Shown piece by piece: positions 1 through 7,942 of a DNA stretch of 64,000 nucleotides (positions are counted from its first letter, which is position 1; every line of letters begins with the position of its first letter). Both the position numbers and the translations under genes were made by a program. The notes under the pieces were generated by a model, which was not told the origin of the DNA, did not search any database, and saw only the letters and a list, made by a program, of their open reading frames with translations. Where the stretch lies: assembly GCF_900143645.1 (NCBI RefSeq), contig NZ_FRFD01000010.1, positions 91,406 to 155,405 on the forward strand, read 5' to 3'. This DNA comes from Anaerocolumna xylanovorans DSM 12503 (GTDB taxonomy: Bacteria; Bacillota; Clostridia; Lachnospirales; Lachnospiraceae).

Positions 1-313
1 TTCCTTTAAATGAAACTGACTTGATAATTTTACATATTTCATTAATAGATGAATCATCCACACCGTTTTCTACTAAAAATTTTCGGGCATTCTGCAATTT
101 ATCACTGGTATCAAATAATTTGCTATCATCAACATCGTGCAATAAGGCAGCAAGTTTGATTAGAAATAGATTTCCCCCTTCTTTTTGGGCGATGTTTACA
201 GCATTTTTATAAACTCGAACACTATGATAATAATCATGTCCGCTGCAATCATTCTTAAAAGTTTCTTTTAAATACTTAAAAGCATTTTCCTCTATTTGAA
301 ATTCATTCATCAT
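1..313 (-). CDS. HD-domain phosphohydrolase, N-terminal part (runs off left edge)
   Basis: The reverse strand reads MMNEFQIEENAFKYLKETF and continues open to the window edge, so only about 104 residues are present. It shows the start of an HD metal-dependent phosphohydrolase: a first His in GHDYYHS, then LAALLHDVDD, the paired His-Asp that binds metal in this superfamily. The family hydrolyses phosphomonoesters or phosphodiesters, often nucleotides; the substrate cannot be told. The start at 313 is preferred because AAGGA lies 8 nt upstream; an in-frame ATG at 322 sits too close to that ribosome site. Its upstream DNA contains acetyltransferase remnants. Confidence 0.8.
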   Translation of the reverse strand, partial: MMNEFQIEENAFKYLKETFKNDCSGHDYYHSVRVYKNAVNIAQKEGGNLFLIKLAALLHDVDDSKLFDTSDKLQNARKFLVENGVDDSSINEICKIIKSVSFKG

Positions 314-348
314 CTCATACATCCTTCGTTCATGCAATTTTCTGTTTA

Positions 349-606
349 TTAAAATTTCGTCTCTGTGCACAAAATTGTTGTTACTTCACAAAGATAACTA
401 AATAGCATTTCTGCATCAGCCGATTTAAATTTTCTAAAACATAACCGCTCTGTTTCAAAAACATAATTCATTACTTCTCCTCTCAAATACCCTTTTATCG
501 CTGTTAGACATTCATAATATCAGTTCGCAATTGTAACCCCACCGACAGGCTTATCACCATCAAAAGCCATATAAAATTCCCAACTTGATACGCTAAATTC
601 TTTTAA
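349..606 (-). pseudogene. Remnants of two GNAT acetyltransferase genes
   Basis: Two short reading frames resemble pieces of GNAT (RimJ/RimL-type) N-acetyltransferases. From 471 to 349, after a good ribosome site (GGAGAAGTA), a 40-residue frame begins MNYVFETERLCFRKFKSADA, the usual N-terminus of this family, then stops. From 606 to 520 another frame reads EFSVSSWEFYMAFDGDKPVG, which resembles the central strand where these enzymes begin to bind acetyl-CoA. Their order (a middle piece upstream of an N-terminal piece) is wrong for one gene, so two decayed copies or a rearrangement is likely. Neither piece can make a functional enzyme. Confidence 0.55.
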
Positions 607-747
607 TCAGAAATGAATGAAAAGAAAATAAATTATTAAAATTCATCCAGTTCATTAAAAATTACTTTTCTTACCGTTTCTATTATACTCCAGTTTTATC
701 CATATTTCTATGTTTATAACTGTATGATTTTTTCCTTCTATAACCTC

Positions 748-784
748 AAAAAAGCCGCTGCACAACCGAAGTCATGTAACGGCT
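748..784 (-). terminator. Rho-independent terminator
   Basis: On the minus strand an AGCCG/CGGCT stem is followed by six T. It lies just downstream of the zinc-ribbon gene at 815-1000. Its sequence is closely related to the terminator at 2898-2930, including the loop and the bases after the T-run. Confidence 0.75.
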
Positions 785-814
785 ATTTAAGTCTTTCAAT
801 CTTCAATTCCGGTA

Positions 815-1000
815 TTATAAGGCATTCACAGATGCCACTTTTTTATTGCGGCATTTTTTACAAACAGTCATTTTAGTCCCGTCTTCCGCAATTATTGTAT
901 ATAATACCTTAGTCCTTTTTGTTTTGCATAAAGGACATGTTCCTCTGCCATGTGACGGTAGACTCCATAATGTCTTACCCCTATGTGGTTTTAAAGCCAT
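815..1000 (-). CDS. Small zinc-ribbon protein, function unknown
   Basis: A 61-residue basic protein. It carries CPLC near residue 22 and CKKC near residue 47, two cysteine pairs about 20 residues apart that should form one treble-clef or ribbon zinc site. The N-terminal half is rich in Lys, Arg and His (RGKTLWSLPSHGRG), consistent with nucleic-acid contact. AAGGA lies nine bases before the ATG, and a terminator follows the stop. I do not recognise a named family. It sits among degraded genes but is itself intact. Confidence 0.6.
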   Translation of the reverse strand: MALKPHRGKTLWSLPSHGRGTCPLCKTKRTKVLYTIIAEDGTKMTVCKKCRNKKVASVNAL

Positions 1001-1110
1001 GTCATTGATTCCTTTCTCTGAAAAGTCACATCATATATTCCGATGCTTACAATGTAACTATATACAAAGATTGTCATAAAATCTATTGCACAAACTCTTC
1101 TGTACTAAAC

Positions 1111-1386
1111 TCAAACATCATATTTTACCTGACTCAATATACGCCGGATACTTTGTTCCGATAGGAAATATTCCATAGCTAATTCCTCTGCCGTCTGTCC
1201 GTTATGATATTTTTGATATATTTCCAGATTTCTTTCCTTTAGTAAAATTCTGGCTCCGCTCTTTTCGCCCCAGGTTTTCTTTTCACCATCTTTGCGGGGT
1301 ATATATAAATATTCACCATTCACATATTCTTGTAATATTTTTATCAGCTCATCAGGCAGCACATCCTGTGCCTTAATATATTTCAT
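1111..1386 (-). CDS. CD3324-like helix-turn-helix protein
   Basis: 91 residues from MKYIKAQDVLPDELIKILQE. The frame stays open further upstream, but this ATG has GGAG immediately before it and matches the usual start of the clostridial CD3324 group. That group has a C-terminal Mor-type helix-turn-helix: the segment with GQTAEELAMEYFLSEQSIRR has the spacing of a DNA-binding HTH, followed by the recognition helix ending RILSQVKYDV. The middle GEYLYIPRKDGEKKTWGEKSG is also typical. It is probably a small transcriptional regulator; no target is evident from its neighbours. Confidence 0.65.
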   Translation of the reverse strand: MKYIKAQDVLPDELIKILQEYVNGEYLYIPRKDGEKKTWGEKSGARILLKERNLEIYQKYHNGQTAEELAMEYFLSEQSIRRILSQVKYDV

Positions 1387-1429
1387 ATTCTCTGCTCCTC
1401 TAATAATTGATTTAGATGAAGCAAAGACC

Positions 1430-1464
1430 AAAAAAACTGCAGTCTGGGAACCCCCGCTGCAGTT
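1430..1464 (-). terminator. Rho-independent terminator
   Basis: A perfect AACTGCAG/CTGCAGTT stem with seven T on the minus strand. It closes the transcription unit of the degenerate small ORF upstream (1488-1674), shortly before the CD3324-like gene begins. Confidence 0.75.
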
Positions 1465-1487
1465 AAGATTTATGTTAAAATCTATAT

Positions 1488-1674
1488 TTAAATCTGAACA
1501 TGGCAAGTGAAAATGTACACAAATAAGCCTTTCTTATGAGCAAAAGGTATGTTAAGTGTCATATTATCACCAGCTACTTTAGTTTCAGATCTCCGAGCAA
1601 AGCATCGCCGACTAATTTATTTGTGGTCTTTGCAAGGAGATGAGTTTTCGATCAATTGCCTTTAAGGATTTCAT
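1488..1674 (-). pseudogene. Frameshifted small ORF with an intact ribosome site
   Basis: AGGAGG lies seven bases before an ATG at 1674. The frame begins MKSLKAID and stops after 20 codons. Coding-like sequence continues in a second frame (HLLAKTTNKLVGDALLGDL) and then a third (TKVAGDNMTLNIPFAHKKGL), ending at 1488. A good translation start, a following terminator and reading potential shared over three frames suggest a small gene broken by two indels. I do not recognise the parent family. Confidence 0.4.
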
Positions 1675-1797
1675 ATAGATTCCTCCTAACTGAATATATT
1701 TCAATATAATTGTATACGTAGAATTAGTATATCATAAATTGATTCATAATCAAGCTCAAAAACATTTCTGTATTGTTTTTGATTCCATAATTTTTGA

Positions 1798-2352
1798 CTA
1801 TTTCTTATTTAAGAAATCTGCCATTTCTTTTATGGCATTTATAACATAATCCTGGTTGATTGCAGGCTGATTGTTCGTATCATGGCAGCATATCTCCGGT
1901 GCTATATTTTTAACTTTCATATGATGTAAAATGCATGTTGCCATTTCAATTGGTGTAGACATGTGTCCATCTCCACCTCCGATTAAAATAATCCCACCCT
2001 TTTTACATTTTGTAATTATTTCTTCTTTCCTAAAATAACGGGCACTCCAATATGATTGTACTTTACTCACTGCATTAAGCAATTGACCTGTCAATTCAGA
2101 AAAGTAAATGGGTGAAGCAATAACTATATTGTCACATTCTCTGATATATTGGTCAATTTCCTGCCATTCATCCTTTTGACAGCACCCTGTATTTTCCCAA
2201 CAATATCTGCAATCTAAGCATGGTTTGATATTACAATAATAAGTGTCTACTATTTTATATTCCCCGTCTAAATATTTTACAAACTCATTTAGTATGCTTT
2301 TTGTATCGCCGTTTTTTCTTGGTGAACCATTAAATATAATTGTTCTCAACAT
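1798..2352 (-). CDS. Flavodoxin-fold NAD(P)H-dependent reductase
   Basis: 184 residues starting MLRTIIFNGSPRKNGDTKSI, the phosphate-binding loop of the NADPH-dependent FMN reductase family. The segment around residues 40-60 is cysteine-rich (CNIKPCLDCRYCWENTGCC), as in iron-sulfur flavoproteins that carry a compact cluster motif near the FMN site. The later SPIYFSELTGQLLNAVSK is the second flavin-binding segment. It probably moves electrons from NAD(P)H to a small acceptor such as a quinone or nitro compound in the cytoplasm. It stands alone. Confidence 0.85.
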   Translation of the reverse strand: MLRTIIFNGSPRKNGDTKSILNEFVKYLDGEYKIVDTYYCNIKPCLDCRYCWENTGCCQKDEWQEIDQYIRECDNIVIASPIYFSELTGQLLNAVSKVQSYWSARYFRKEEIITKCKKGGIILIGGGDGHMSTPIEMATCILHHMKVKNIAPEICCHDTNNQPAINQDYVINAIKEMADFLNKK

Positions 2353-2444
2353 TCATCCCCTTGATCAATCGTCTTATGTATTCTCTATTGTATTCATCAT
2401 ATCATTTAGTCAAATGCATTTGCACTCAGACTCATTGTATGTTC

Positions 2445-2777
2445 TTATAGTATTTTTCCCCACATGAACCCTATTGCAATACCAATGACCAAACCTATCA
2501 TCATTTTGTTATCACTATTCTCATTGATATTATGAATCTTATTAAATCTTGCAATATCTATAATCAGGAATAGTGTAGCAAGCATTGCAATAATATAAGA
2601 TGCAATACTCACAATTAGCATAAAATAGCCTGATATAATGGATAGGGCACTTAATATAAGAGACAAAAGTCCTGCTGATAATGAAGCAATTGCTGCGCCC
2701 AAAGCTATTTTTCCTATTTTTGATGGTTTGTATTTTATTTTTTTCGTCTGTTTTAAACTGTTATTATCTTCTTCCAA
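2445..2777 (-). CDS. Small membrane protein, function unknown
   Basis: 110 residues. A basic N-terminal tail (TKKIKYKPSKIGK) is followed by three hydrophobic stretches at about residues 25-48, 52-72 and 90-108, separated by a polar loop IARFNKIHNINENSDNK. The arrangement resembles short DUF4190/DUF6142-like membrane proteins common in Lachnospiraceae, but I cannot place it firmly. No operon partner overlaps it. Confidence 0.55.
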   Translation of the reverse strand: MEEDNNSLKQTKKIKYKPSKIGKIALGAAIASLSAGLLSLILSALSIISGYFMLIVSIASYIIAMLATLFLIIDIARFNKIHNINENSDNKMMIGLVIGIAIGFMWGKIL

Positions 2778-2897
2778 AATATATTCCTCCCCTTAGCACA
2801 TGATATGATTTTTTTTACTGCCCCTATTATACGCTGTATTTATCCATATTTCCATATTAGTTTGTAATCCGTACAAATTACTTTTCCGTATAACATC

Positions 2898-2930
2898 AAA
2901 AAAGCCGCCGCACAACCTTAGTCATGCGGC
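2898..2930 (-). terminator. Rho-independent terminator of the hydrolase-subtilase operon
   Basis: A GCCGCA/TGCGGC stem followed by six T on the minus strand, just after the hydrolase stop codon at 2945. It is a near-copy of the hairpin at 748-784. Confidence 0.85.
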
Positions 2931-2944
2931 AGCCCTGATTCCTA

Positions 2945-3835
2945 TCATTTCTCTCCTACAAACTTCATTAATTCACAGTTAAACTTATCCTTCTCGTCAT
3001 AAAAAAGCCCATGCCCGCTGTTTTCAAAGGTTATAAATTCTGATCCTTTGATTCCTTTATGCTGTGCAACTCCCAAAGGATACTTGCATACCTCGTCATG
3101 GATACCATGCATGATAAGCGTAGGAACATTTATACATTTCATATCATCAAATAATGTCTCATAAAGCCAGGCACAAGACACATAGGCGGTGGCCCAGCTT
3201 GCAGCTTCCAATCCCAGCGACCAAAACCACCGGGAGAAAGGCTCCGTAACAGGCTGATAGAAAAACATCTCCCCGAAGTCCTCCAGCATTTTAGGCCGGT
3301 CCTGATAAGTGTTATAGATAATCTGAAGTACATCTTCCTCTTTTAATCCATAAGGAAAGTTTGGCCTTTGTATAAGGCTGGGAGCTGCTGCTGCACACAG
3401 CACCAGCTTTGATACACCGTAACCTCCATACCTTGCCATATAACGGATTGCCACCGCTCCTGCCGTGGAATGCCCTAACAAGGTAAGGTCACATAAATTT
3501 AACGCTTGTATAACACAGCGGATATCATCTGCAGAGGTATCATAATCATATCCGTACACCGGTTTATCCGATTTTCCAAATCCCCTGACGTCCATACCGA
3601 TACAGCGGTATCCTTTCTGTATCAATTCATTATACTGGTACTCAAATAAATGATGGTTAGCAGGCCATCCATGCATAAATAATATAGGCTTTTCACCCTG
3701 TGGATTTATATCATTAACATAAATCCTTACACCAGGTTCTACAGTAATATAATACTCCATATAGTTGCACCTAAACTCCGATTTACTATCAGAATATTCC
3801 AGCAATACAGTTTTGCTACAATTCATGGGTATCAC
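2945..3835 (-). CDS. Alpha/beta hydrolase
   Basis: Up to 296 residues. It has the alpha/beta-hydrolase core: HGWPANHH oxyanion region, nucleophile elbow GHSTAG, a late Asp in HGIHDEV and the catalytic His in SGHGLFYDEKD. The closest groups are haloperoxidase/epoxide-hydrolase-like esterases; the substrate is unknown. The GTG at 3835 overlaps the subtilase stop by four bases, which suggests translational coupling. The family-like sequence only begins at MEYYITVEPGV (3760), so that ATG could be the true start, with the preceding residues being junction sequence. Confidence 0.8.
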   Translation of the reverse strand: MIPMNCSKTVLLEYSDSKSEFRCNYMEYYITVEPGVRIYVNDINPQGEKPILFMHGWPANHHLFEYQYNELIQKGYRCIGMDVRGFGKSDKPVYGYDYDTSADDIRCVIQALNLCDLTLLGHSTAGAVAIRYMARYGGYGVSKLVLCAAAAPSLIQRPNFPYGLKEEDVLQIIYNTYQDRPKMLEDFGEMFFYQPVTEPFSRWFWSLGLEAASWATAYVSCAWLYETLFDDMKCINVPTLIMHGIHDEVCKYPLGVAQHKGIKGSEFITFENSGHGLFYDEKDKFNCELMKFVGEK

Positions 3836-5535
3836 AATGCCATAAGTTCTTTCAGTACATCCAATATACCTTGGGGATTTAATATCCCATATCCCCAGTC
3901 CTCATTCGGATATTTCATATCTTCATCCCTTAAAGCACTTAGCTGATAGATATGCTTTACATGAGGAGTATTTAAAAAATCCGCCTTATCTTCCGCTTCT
4001 CCCCATTGCAAAACCAGTGCTGTAATACCCGCCGTATAGGCAGCCGCTACACTGCTGCCACTGGCAGATACATAGGAACCTCCTGGAAAAGGAGCAGGCA
4101 GGTTGACCCCCGGTGCTGCAACATCCGGCTTTGGAAATTGATCCACATTAAAGCCCCTGCTGCTGTAAAAGTCCAATTTCTCTGTTGCAACGTCATAGCT
4201 CGTGACAGTCAGCAAACCGGCAGAATTCGCAGGGCCTACTATTGTGGTATAATTATTGGGTTTTATAAAATAAGTATCCTCTGCCAGGAAATTATGGAGA
4301 GAAAGCCAAAAATGGAACTCCCTCGGTAAATCTCCCATTGAACCAAATACACTAAATGTCCAGTTTCCCTCCATAGGATTATGAAATCGGAAGATAATTG
4401 ACTGGTTATGGTTGGATGGAATACCAAGTGCGCTATCGGCTACTACCAATCCATTATCTCGTTTTTCTATCTTAGTCTGTCCATCTACCGGTGGAATACG
4501 CATAAGAAAGTCACCGGAAGGCATGTAGACATCAATCCAGAAAAAATTAGGAGACTGCCCCCAAAACTGCATCATAAAGCCCGGATTCTTTTTCCCTACG
4601 TGCAGCTCTGCATCTGCCGTTATAGCCTCTGGAGCAATACTTTCATAATAATGGTTTTTACGGTTTGCCTCGTTTCCCGCAGCTGTAATAAATACATAGC
4701 CCGGCTTTTCCCCAATACTTGTGTAAAAGCGGCTGCTGATACGCAGTCCTACATGATCAACAATGTTGTTTCCAATACCTATACAGATTATTATAGGTCT
4801 GTTCAGTGAACTTGCAATGCGGTCAAGATATTCAACTCCTGCTATGATATCATTTTCCTGGTAGCAGGGCACTCCGTCAGGAATAATATATAACTCCCTT
4901 AGGTACTGCTTCGCAGGCTTTAATTTTACTATAACCAGTTCCGCCTCTGATGCAACTCCCTGAAAGTGATTGTCCTTATCCTCGCTGCCACAGGCGATTC
5001 CTGCCATTATAGTTCCATGGCCGATATCATCTGTCACAGGAATAACCGACAAAGGATCGCTGCTTTGAAGGGCTAAATTAATCTGTTCCTTACTATATTC
5101 CGTTCCATAATAAAGTCCCCTTGGATGGTTATCCCGGCTTCTTATACTTTGATCCCATATGGATGCAATTCTGGTAGTATTGTCTTTTTTTCGAAAAGCA
5201 GGATGCCTGTAATCAATCCCCGTATCTACAAATCCTAATAACACACCCTTACCGTCATATCCTTCAAATCCTTGCGGCTTGGGATCCAATAAACATTCAT
5301 GATTAATCTCTGCTGTCAGAAGTCCATAACATCCGGGCATTGAGTAATATCCAAATTGGTTGATGCTGTCCAGAGTCATCCTGTCTACCGGAATGTATGC
5401 AAAGGCAATATCACTGTTGATATGATTAATAAGATCTCCCGAAAATTTTTGCCTTACCTCTTCCCTGTTCCAATCATCCAAAATTATATCGGCATAGTTC
5501 TCACTGATAATCTTATACCTGTCAGCCTCATTCAT
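3832..5535 (-). CDS. Subtilisin-like serine protease (S8, Csp-like)
   Basis: 567 residues with a complete S8 triad: Asp104 in FVDTGID, His173 in GHGTIMAG and Ser495 in SGSSVAAAY. A long insert between His and Ser contains a beta-rich jellyroll-like region (WIDVYMPSGDF, FRFHNPMEGNW), the architecture of the clostridial Csp proteases that activate the cortex hydrolase SleC in germination, and of their many paralogues. There is no classical signal peptide; the first 90 residues could be a prodomain. The serine loop is GSS rather than GTS. It is probably active. Whether it acts in germination is inference from family. It forms an operon with the hydrolase. Confidence 0.8.
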   Translation of the reverse strand: MNEADRYKIISENYADIILDDWNREEVRQKFSGDLINHINSDIAFAYIPVDRMTLDSINQFGYYSMPGCYGLLTAEINHECLLDPKPQGFEGYDGKGVLLGFVDTGIDYRHPAFRKKDNTTRIASIWDQSIRSRDNHPRGLYYGTEYSKEQINLALQSSDPLSVIPVTDDIGHGTIMAGIACGSEDKDNHFQGVASEAELVIVKLKPAKQYLRELYIIPDGVPCYQENDIIAGVEYLDRIASSLNRPIIICIGIGNNIVDHVGLRISSRFYTSIGEKPGYVFITAAGNEANRKNHYYESIAPEAITADAELHVGKKNPGFMMQFWGQSPNFFWIDVYMPSGDFLMRIPPVDGQTKIEKRDNGLVVADSALGIPSNHNQSIIFRFHNPMEGNWTFSVFGSMGDLPREFHFWLSLHNFLAEDTYFIKPNNYTTIVGPANSAGLLTVTSYDVATEKLDFYSSRGFNVDQFPKPDVAAPGVNLPAPFPGGSYVSASGSSVAAAYTAGITALVLQWGEAEDKADFLNTPHVKHIYQLSALRDEDMKYPNEDWGYGILNPQGILDVLKELMAL

Positions 5536-5620
5536 AATGGTTTACCCAAAAAAGTAGTTATTTATCTATATGACAATTATAAAAAAGTATGCCTGGACAG
5601 CATCCCTTCTTAATGAATGA

Positions 5621-6952
5621 TTATGGATGTATTATATTATTCTGTATATAATTTATGGAACATCCCACATTTAATCCTTCTGTCACCTTGACCATCTTGC
5701 GGGTGTCTCCTATCAGTATCGCTCCCACAAGCTTTTTTTCATTAAAATAATATTTTTCATACCTGCCGTTATCTGCGTCACTGTATTCCAGCTCCTGATA
5801 TTCAAGCTCCGGGTTTTTGCCGTTATCTCCGCCTGCAAACAGGGCTGTATTCATACCTTCAAAACTTAGGGCGGGCGGATTGAGTTCATATGTTTCATTC
5901 TCCCCTGCCGCATTTACTCCTGCTATCTTTCCCATCATAATTGCCTGGGACCAGACCGCATAATTAACACACTGATATTCTGCACAGTCTCCGCAGGCAT
6001 AAATATCCTCTTTACTGGTTTCCATTTTCTCATTTACTACAATAGCCTTGTTAACAATGATTCCGCAATCCCTGGCAAGATTCACATTTGCCCTGATACC
6101 ACAGGATATAATTACAAGATCTGCCGGATAGGTTTCTCCATCCTTTAAGGCCACACCGGTTACCTTGTCTTCTCCCATAATCTCAGTAATTGATGCATTT
6201 ACACGAAACTGGATACCTGCTTTCTTTATCAGCTCTCCTAATATCTCTCCTGCCTTATCATCCAGCTGGCGTACCATAAGCTTGTCCGCCACCTCAAGAA
6301 CAGTCACCTCACATAACTTGCTAAGCTCCCATGCAGCCTCCAGCCCAAGAACTCCGCCGCCGATTACTACCGCTCTCTTTGCTGCGCTTCCAAGTGCCTT
6401 TGCCTTTTTTACATCCGCCATATTGCGTATTGCGATAACTTCCGGTTTATCGCTTCCCTTAACAGGCGGATTAAAACATTCTGCTCCAAGGGCATAGATA
6501 CATTTATCATACGGAATACTTCTGCCGTCTCCTAATAAGATGGATTTATTCTGCGTATCAAGCTTTATAATCTCTGCATTTAATATATTGGTAATACTGT
6601 TTTCCTCATACCAATCCATCGGATGTATGAGAATCTCCTCTGCCGAAACAAGGGAGCTAAGACTTTTTGTCAGCATGGGCCTGTTGTAGCTATATTCCGC
6701 TTCCCGGGATATCATAGTAATAGAACAGGTTTCATTTCTCTCCCGTATGGCTTCTGCTGCACTGATACCGGCAGCACCATTTCCCAATATAACAAATTTT
6801 TCTTTTGTATCTTTTCGAAATCCGATATCTTCCTCCTCATAAGGAATAAAATAATCCCTTCCCACTCCGCACACCGGACAGACATCAAGCTCCGAATCAA
6901 AAATTTCACCGCAAACAATACATTTTACTAATCTTCTGTTCCCCTTTGGCAT
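5621..6952 (-). CDS. FAD/NAD-dependent oxidoreductase with rubredoxin-type knuckle
   Basis: 443 residues. The N-terminus has two CxxC pairs at residues 11/14 and 25/28 (CIVCG, CPVCG), a rubredoxin-like iron site with the short spacing seen in rubrerythrins. A pyridine-nucleotide-disulfide-type flavoprotein follows: FAD loop GNGAAGISAAE near residue 57, NAD loop GGGVLGLEAA near 195 and the FAD-closing motif YACGDCAEY. The body resembles NADH:rubredoxin reductases, so this looks like reductase and electron acceptor in one chain, probably serving oxygen or peroxide detoxification in an anaerobe. The gene is monocistronic, with no terminator of its own visible before the subtilase gene. Confidence 0.85.
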   Translation of the reverse strand: MPKGNRRLVKCIVCGEIFDSELDVCPVCGVGRDYFIPYEEEDIGFRKDTKEKFVILGNGAAGISAAEAIRERNETCSITMISREAEYSYNRPMLTKSLSSLVSAEEILIHPMDWYEENSITNILNAEIIKLDTQNKSILLGDGRSIPYDKCIYALGAECFNPPVKGSDKPEVIAIRNMADVKKAKALGSAAKRAVVIGGGVLGLEAAWELSKLCEVTVLEVADKLMVRQLDDKAGEILGELIKKAGIQFRVNASITEIMGEDKVTGVALKDGETYPADLVIISCGIRANVNLARDCGIIVNKAIVVNEKMETSKEDIYACGDCAEYQCVNYAVWSQAIMMGKIAGVNAAGENETYELNPPALSFEGMNTALFAGGDNGKNPELEYQELEYSDADNGRYEKYYFNEKKLVGAILIGDTRKMVKVTEGLNVGCSINYIQNNIIHP

Positions 6953-7017
6953 ATTTCTTTAACTCCTTTCTTATTCTGTTTAAAATCATTATATCCCGAT
7001 AATGTATTATGGTCTAC

Positions 7018-7055
7018 AAAAAAGGAGGGTGTCTCATGATTTTGGGGACACCCTC
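7018..7055 (-). terminator. Rho-independent terminator
   Basis: GAGGGTGTC pairs with GACACCCTC, and six T follow on the minus strand. It lies directly after the DUF975 gene. Confidence 0.85.
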
Positions 7056-7078
7056 ACCTTCTTTTCTAATTCATCGCC

Positions 7079-7789
7079 TTATTCATCATCCAGACTATAT
7101 TCATAGGTGGTATTCTGCCCGGATACCTGCACATAAAATGCAGCATTGGCAGCCTGCATATAAGGCATAACCCACAACAATCCTATACCGAAGGTCACTA
7201 TACTTAGTAATGCCCAGCCGATAAAACTAAACTGAAGACAGAAGTATTTCCATTTATAACCATTCATCATTTCCTTTGATTCTCTGATTGCATCCATAAT
7301 ACCGATTTCAGGATTATCTGCCATAATATATGGTGCCATACAATAGCGGAATGATGCTATAATCCCTGGAATAACAAATAGGAAAGACCATAATAATATG
7401 AATAGTCCCATCATAAAATACAGGCCAAATATCTTCAAGATTATATTAAATCTTGAAAAGACATTGTTGAACTGAAAACTTTCTCTTCTTACAAGATTTA
7501 CGTTAAAATAAAGATATCCAACCAGCAGGGCATACATCACAAACTGTACGACAATCAGCGCCAGCATGTACTCTAAATAGCCCTTGGGTGATATTATTAC
7601 CTGCGGATAATCAGTATATGACATGTCACCGGTAATTTGAAGACTGGCATTTGCCAACAGTACCATATAGACAATAAGAACCAATATAAAGTTTATTGCC
7701 TGAACCGCAAATCCTGTCCCTATGGCAGTACCCCAATTCCCGCTTAGCGCCTCTCTTGCCTTCTGCCTGTAATCTCTTGCTCTTAACAT
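7079..7789 (-). CDS. DUF975 family integral membrane protein
   Basis: 236 residues from MLRARDYRQKAREALSGNW, the typical DUF975 start. GGAGG precedes this ATG; eight more residues are open upstream but less likely used. About five or six membrane segments follow, with the conserved FRYCMAPYIMADNPEIG turn and the family's last third (WKYFCLQFSFIGWALL). DUF975 proteins are common in gut Firmicutes and lack a known role. A sigma-A-like promoter lies upstream at 7879-7906 and a strong terminator downstream, so the gene is its own unit. Confidence 0.85.
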   Translation of the reverse strand: MLRARDYRQKAREALSGNWGTAIGTGFAVQAINFILVLIVYMVLLANASLQITGDMSYTDYPQVIISPKGYLEYMLALIVVQFVMYALLVGYLYFNVNLVRRESFQFNNVFSRFNIILKIFGLYFMMGLFILLWSFLFVIPGIIASFRYCMAPYIMADNPEIGIMDAIRESKEMMNGYKWKYFCLQFSFIGWALLSIVTFGIGLLWVMPYMQAANAAFYVQVSGQNTTYEYSLDDE

Positions 7790-7878
7790 ATGTTTCCTCC
7801 CTGTTCTATACATCCTTTATCCAATAAGCCCATTCTCTTTCTTTAGAACGGATTATCGGATAAAGTAAAAACATTACT

Positions 7879-7906
7879 ATTATAACACAAAAGAGAATTA
7901 AATCAA
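7879..7906 (-). promoter_or_regulatory. Sigma-A-type promoter of the DUF975 gene
   Basis: Minus strand TTGATT, 16-base spacer, TATAAT, about 90 bases before the start codon. Confidence 0.6.
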
Positions 7907-7942
7907 TTTAGTTAACTATGCCCAATTGATTTTTACTTCTTC

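Noticed and set aside
6165..6497. A 110-codon plus-strand frame opposite the rubredoxin-type oxidoreductase.
   Set aside because: Antisense to a clear flavoprotein with intact motifs; no start signal.
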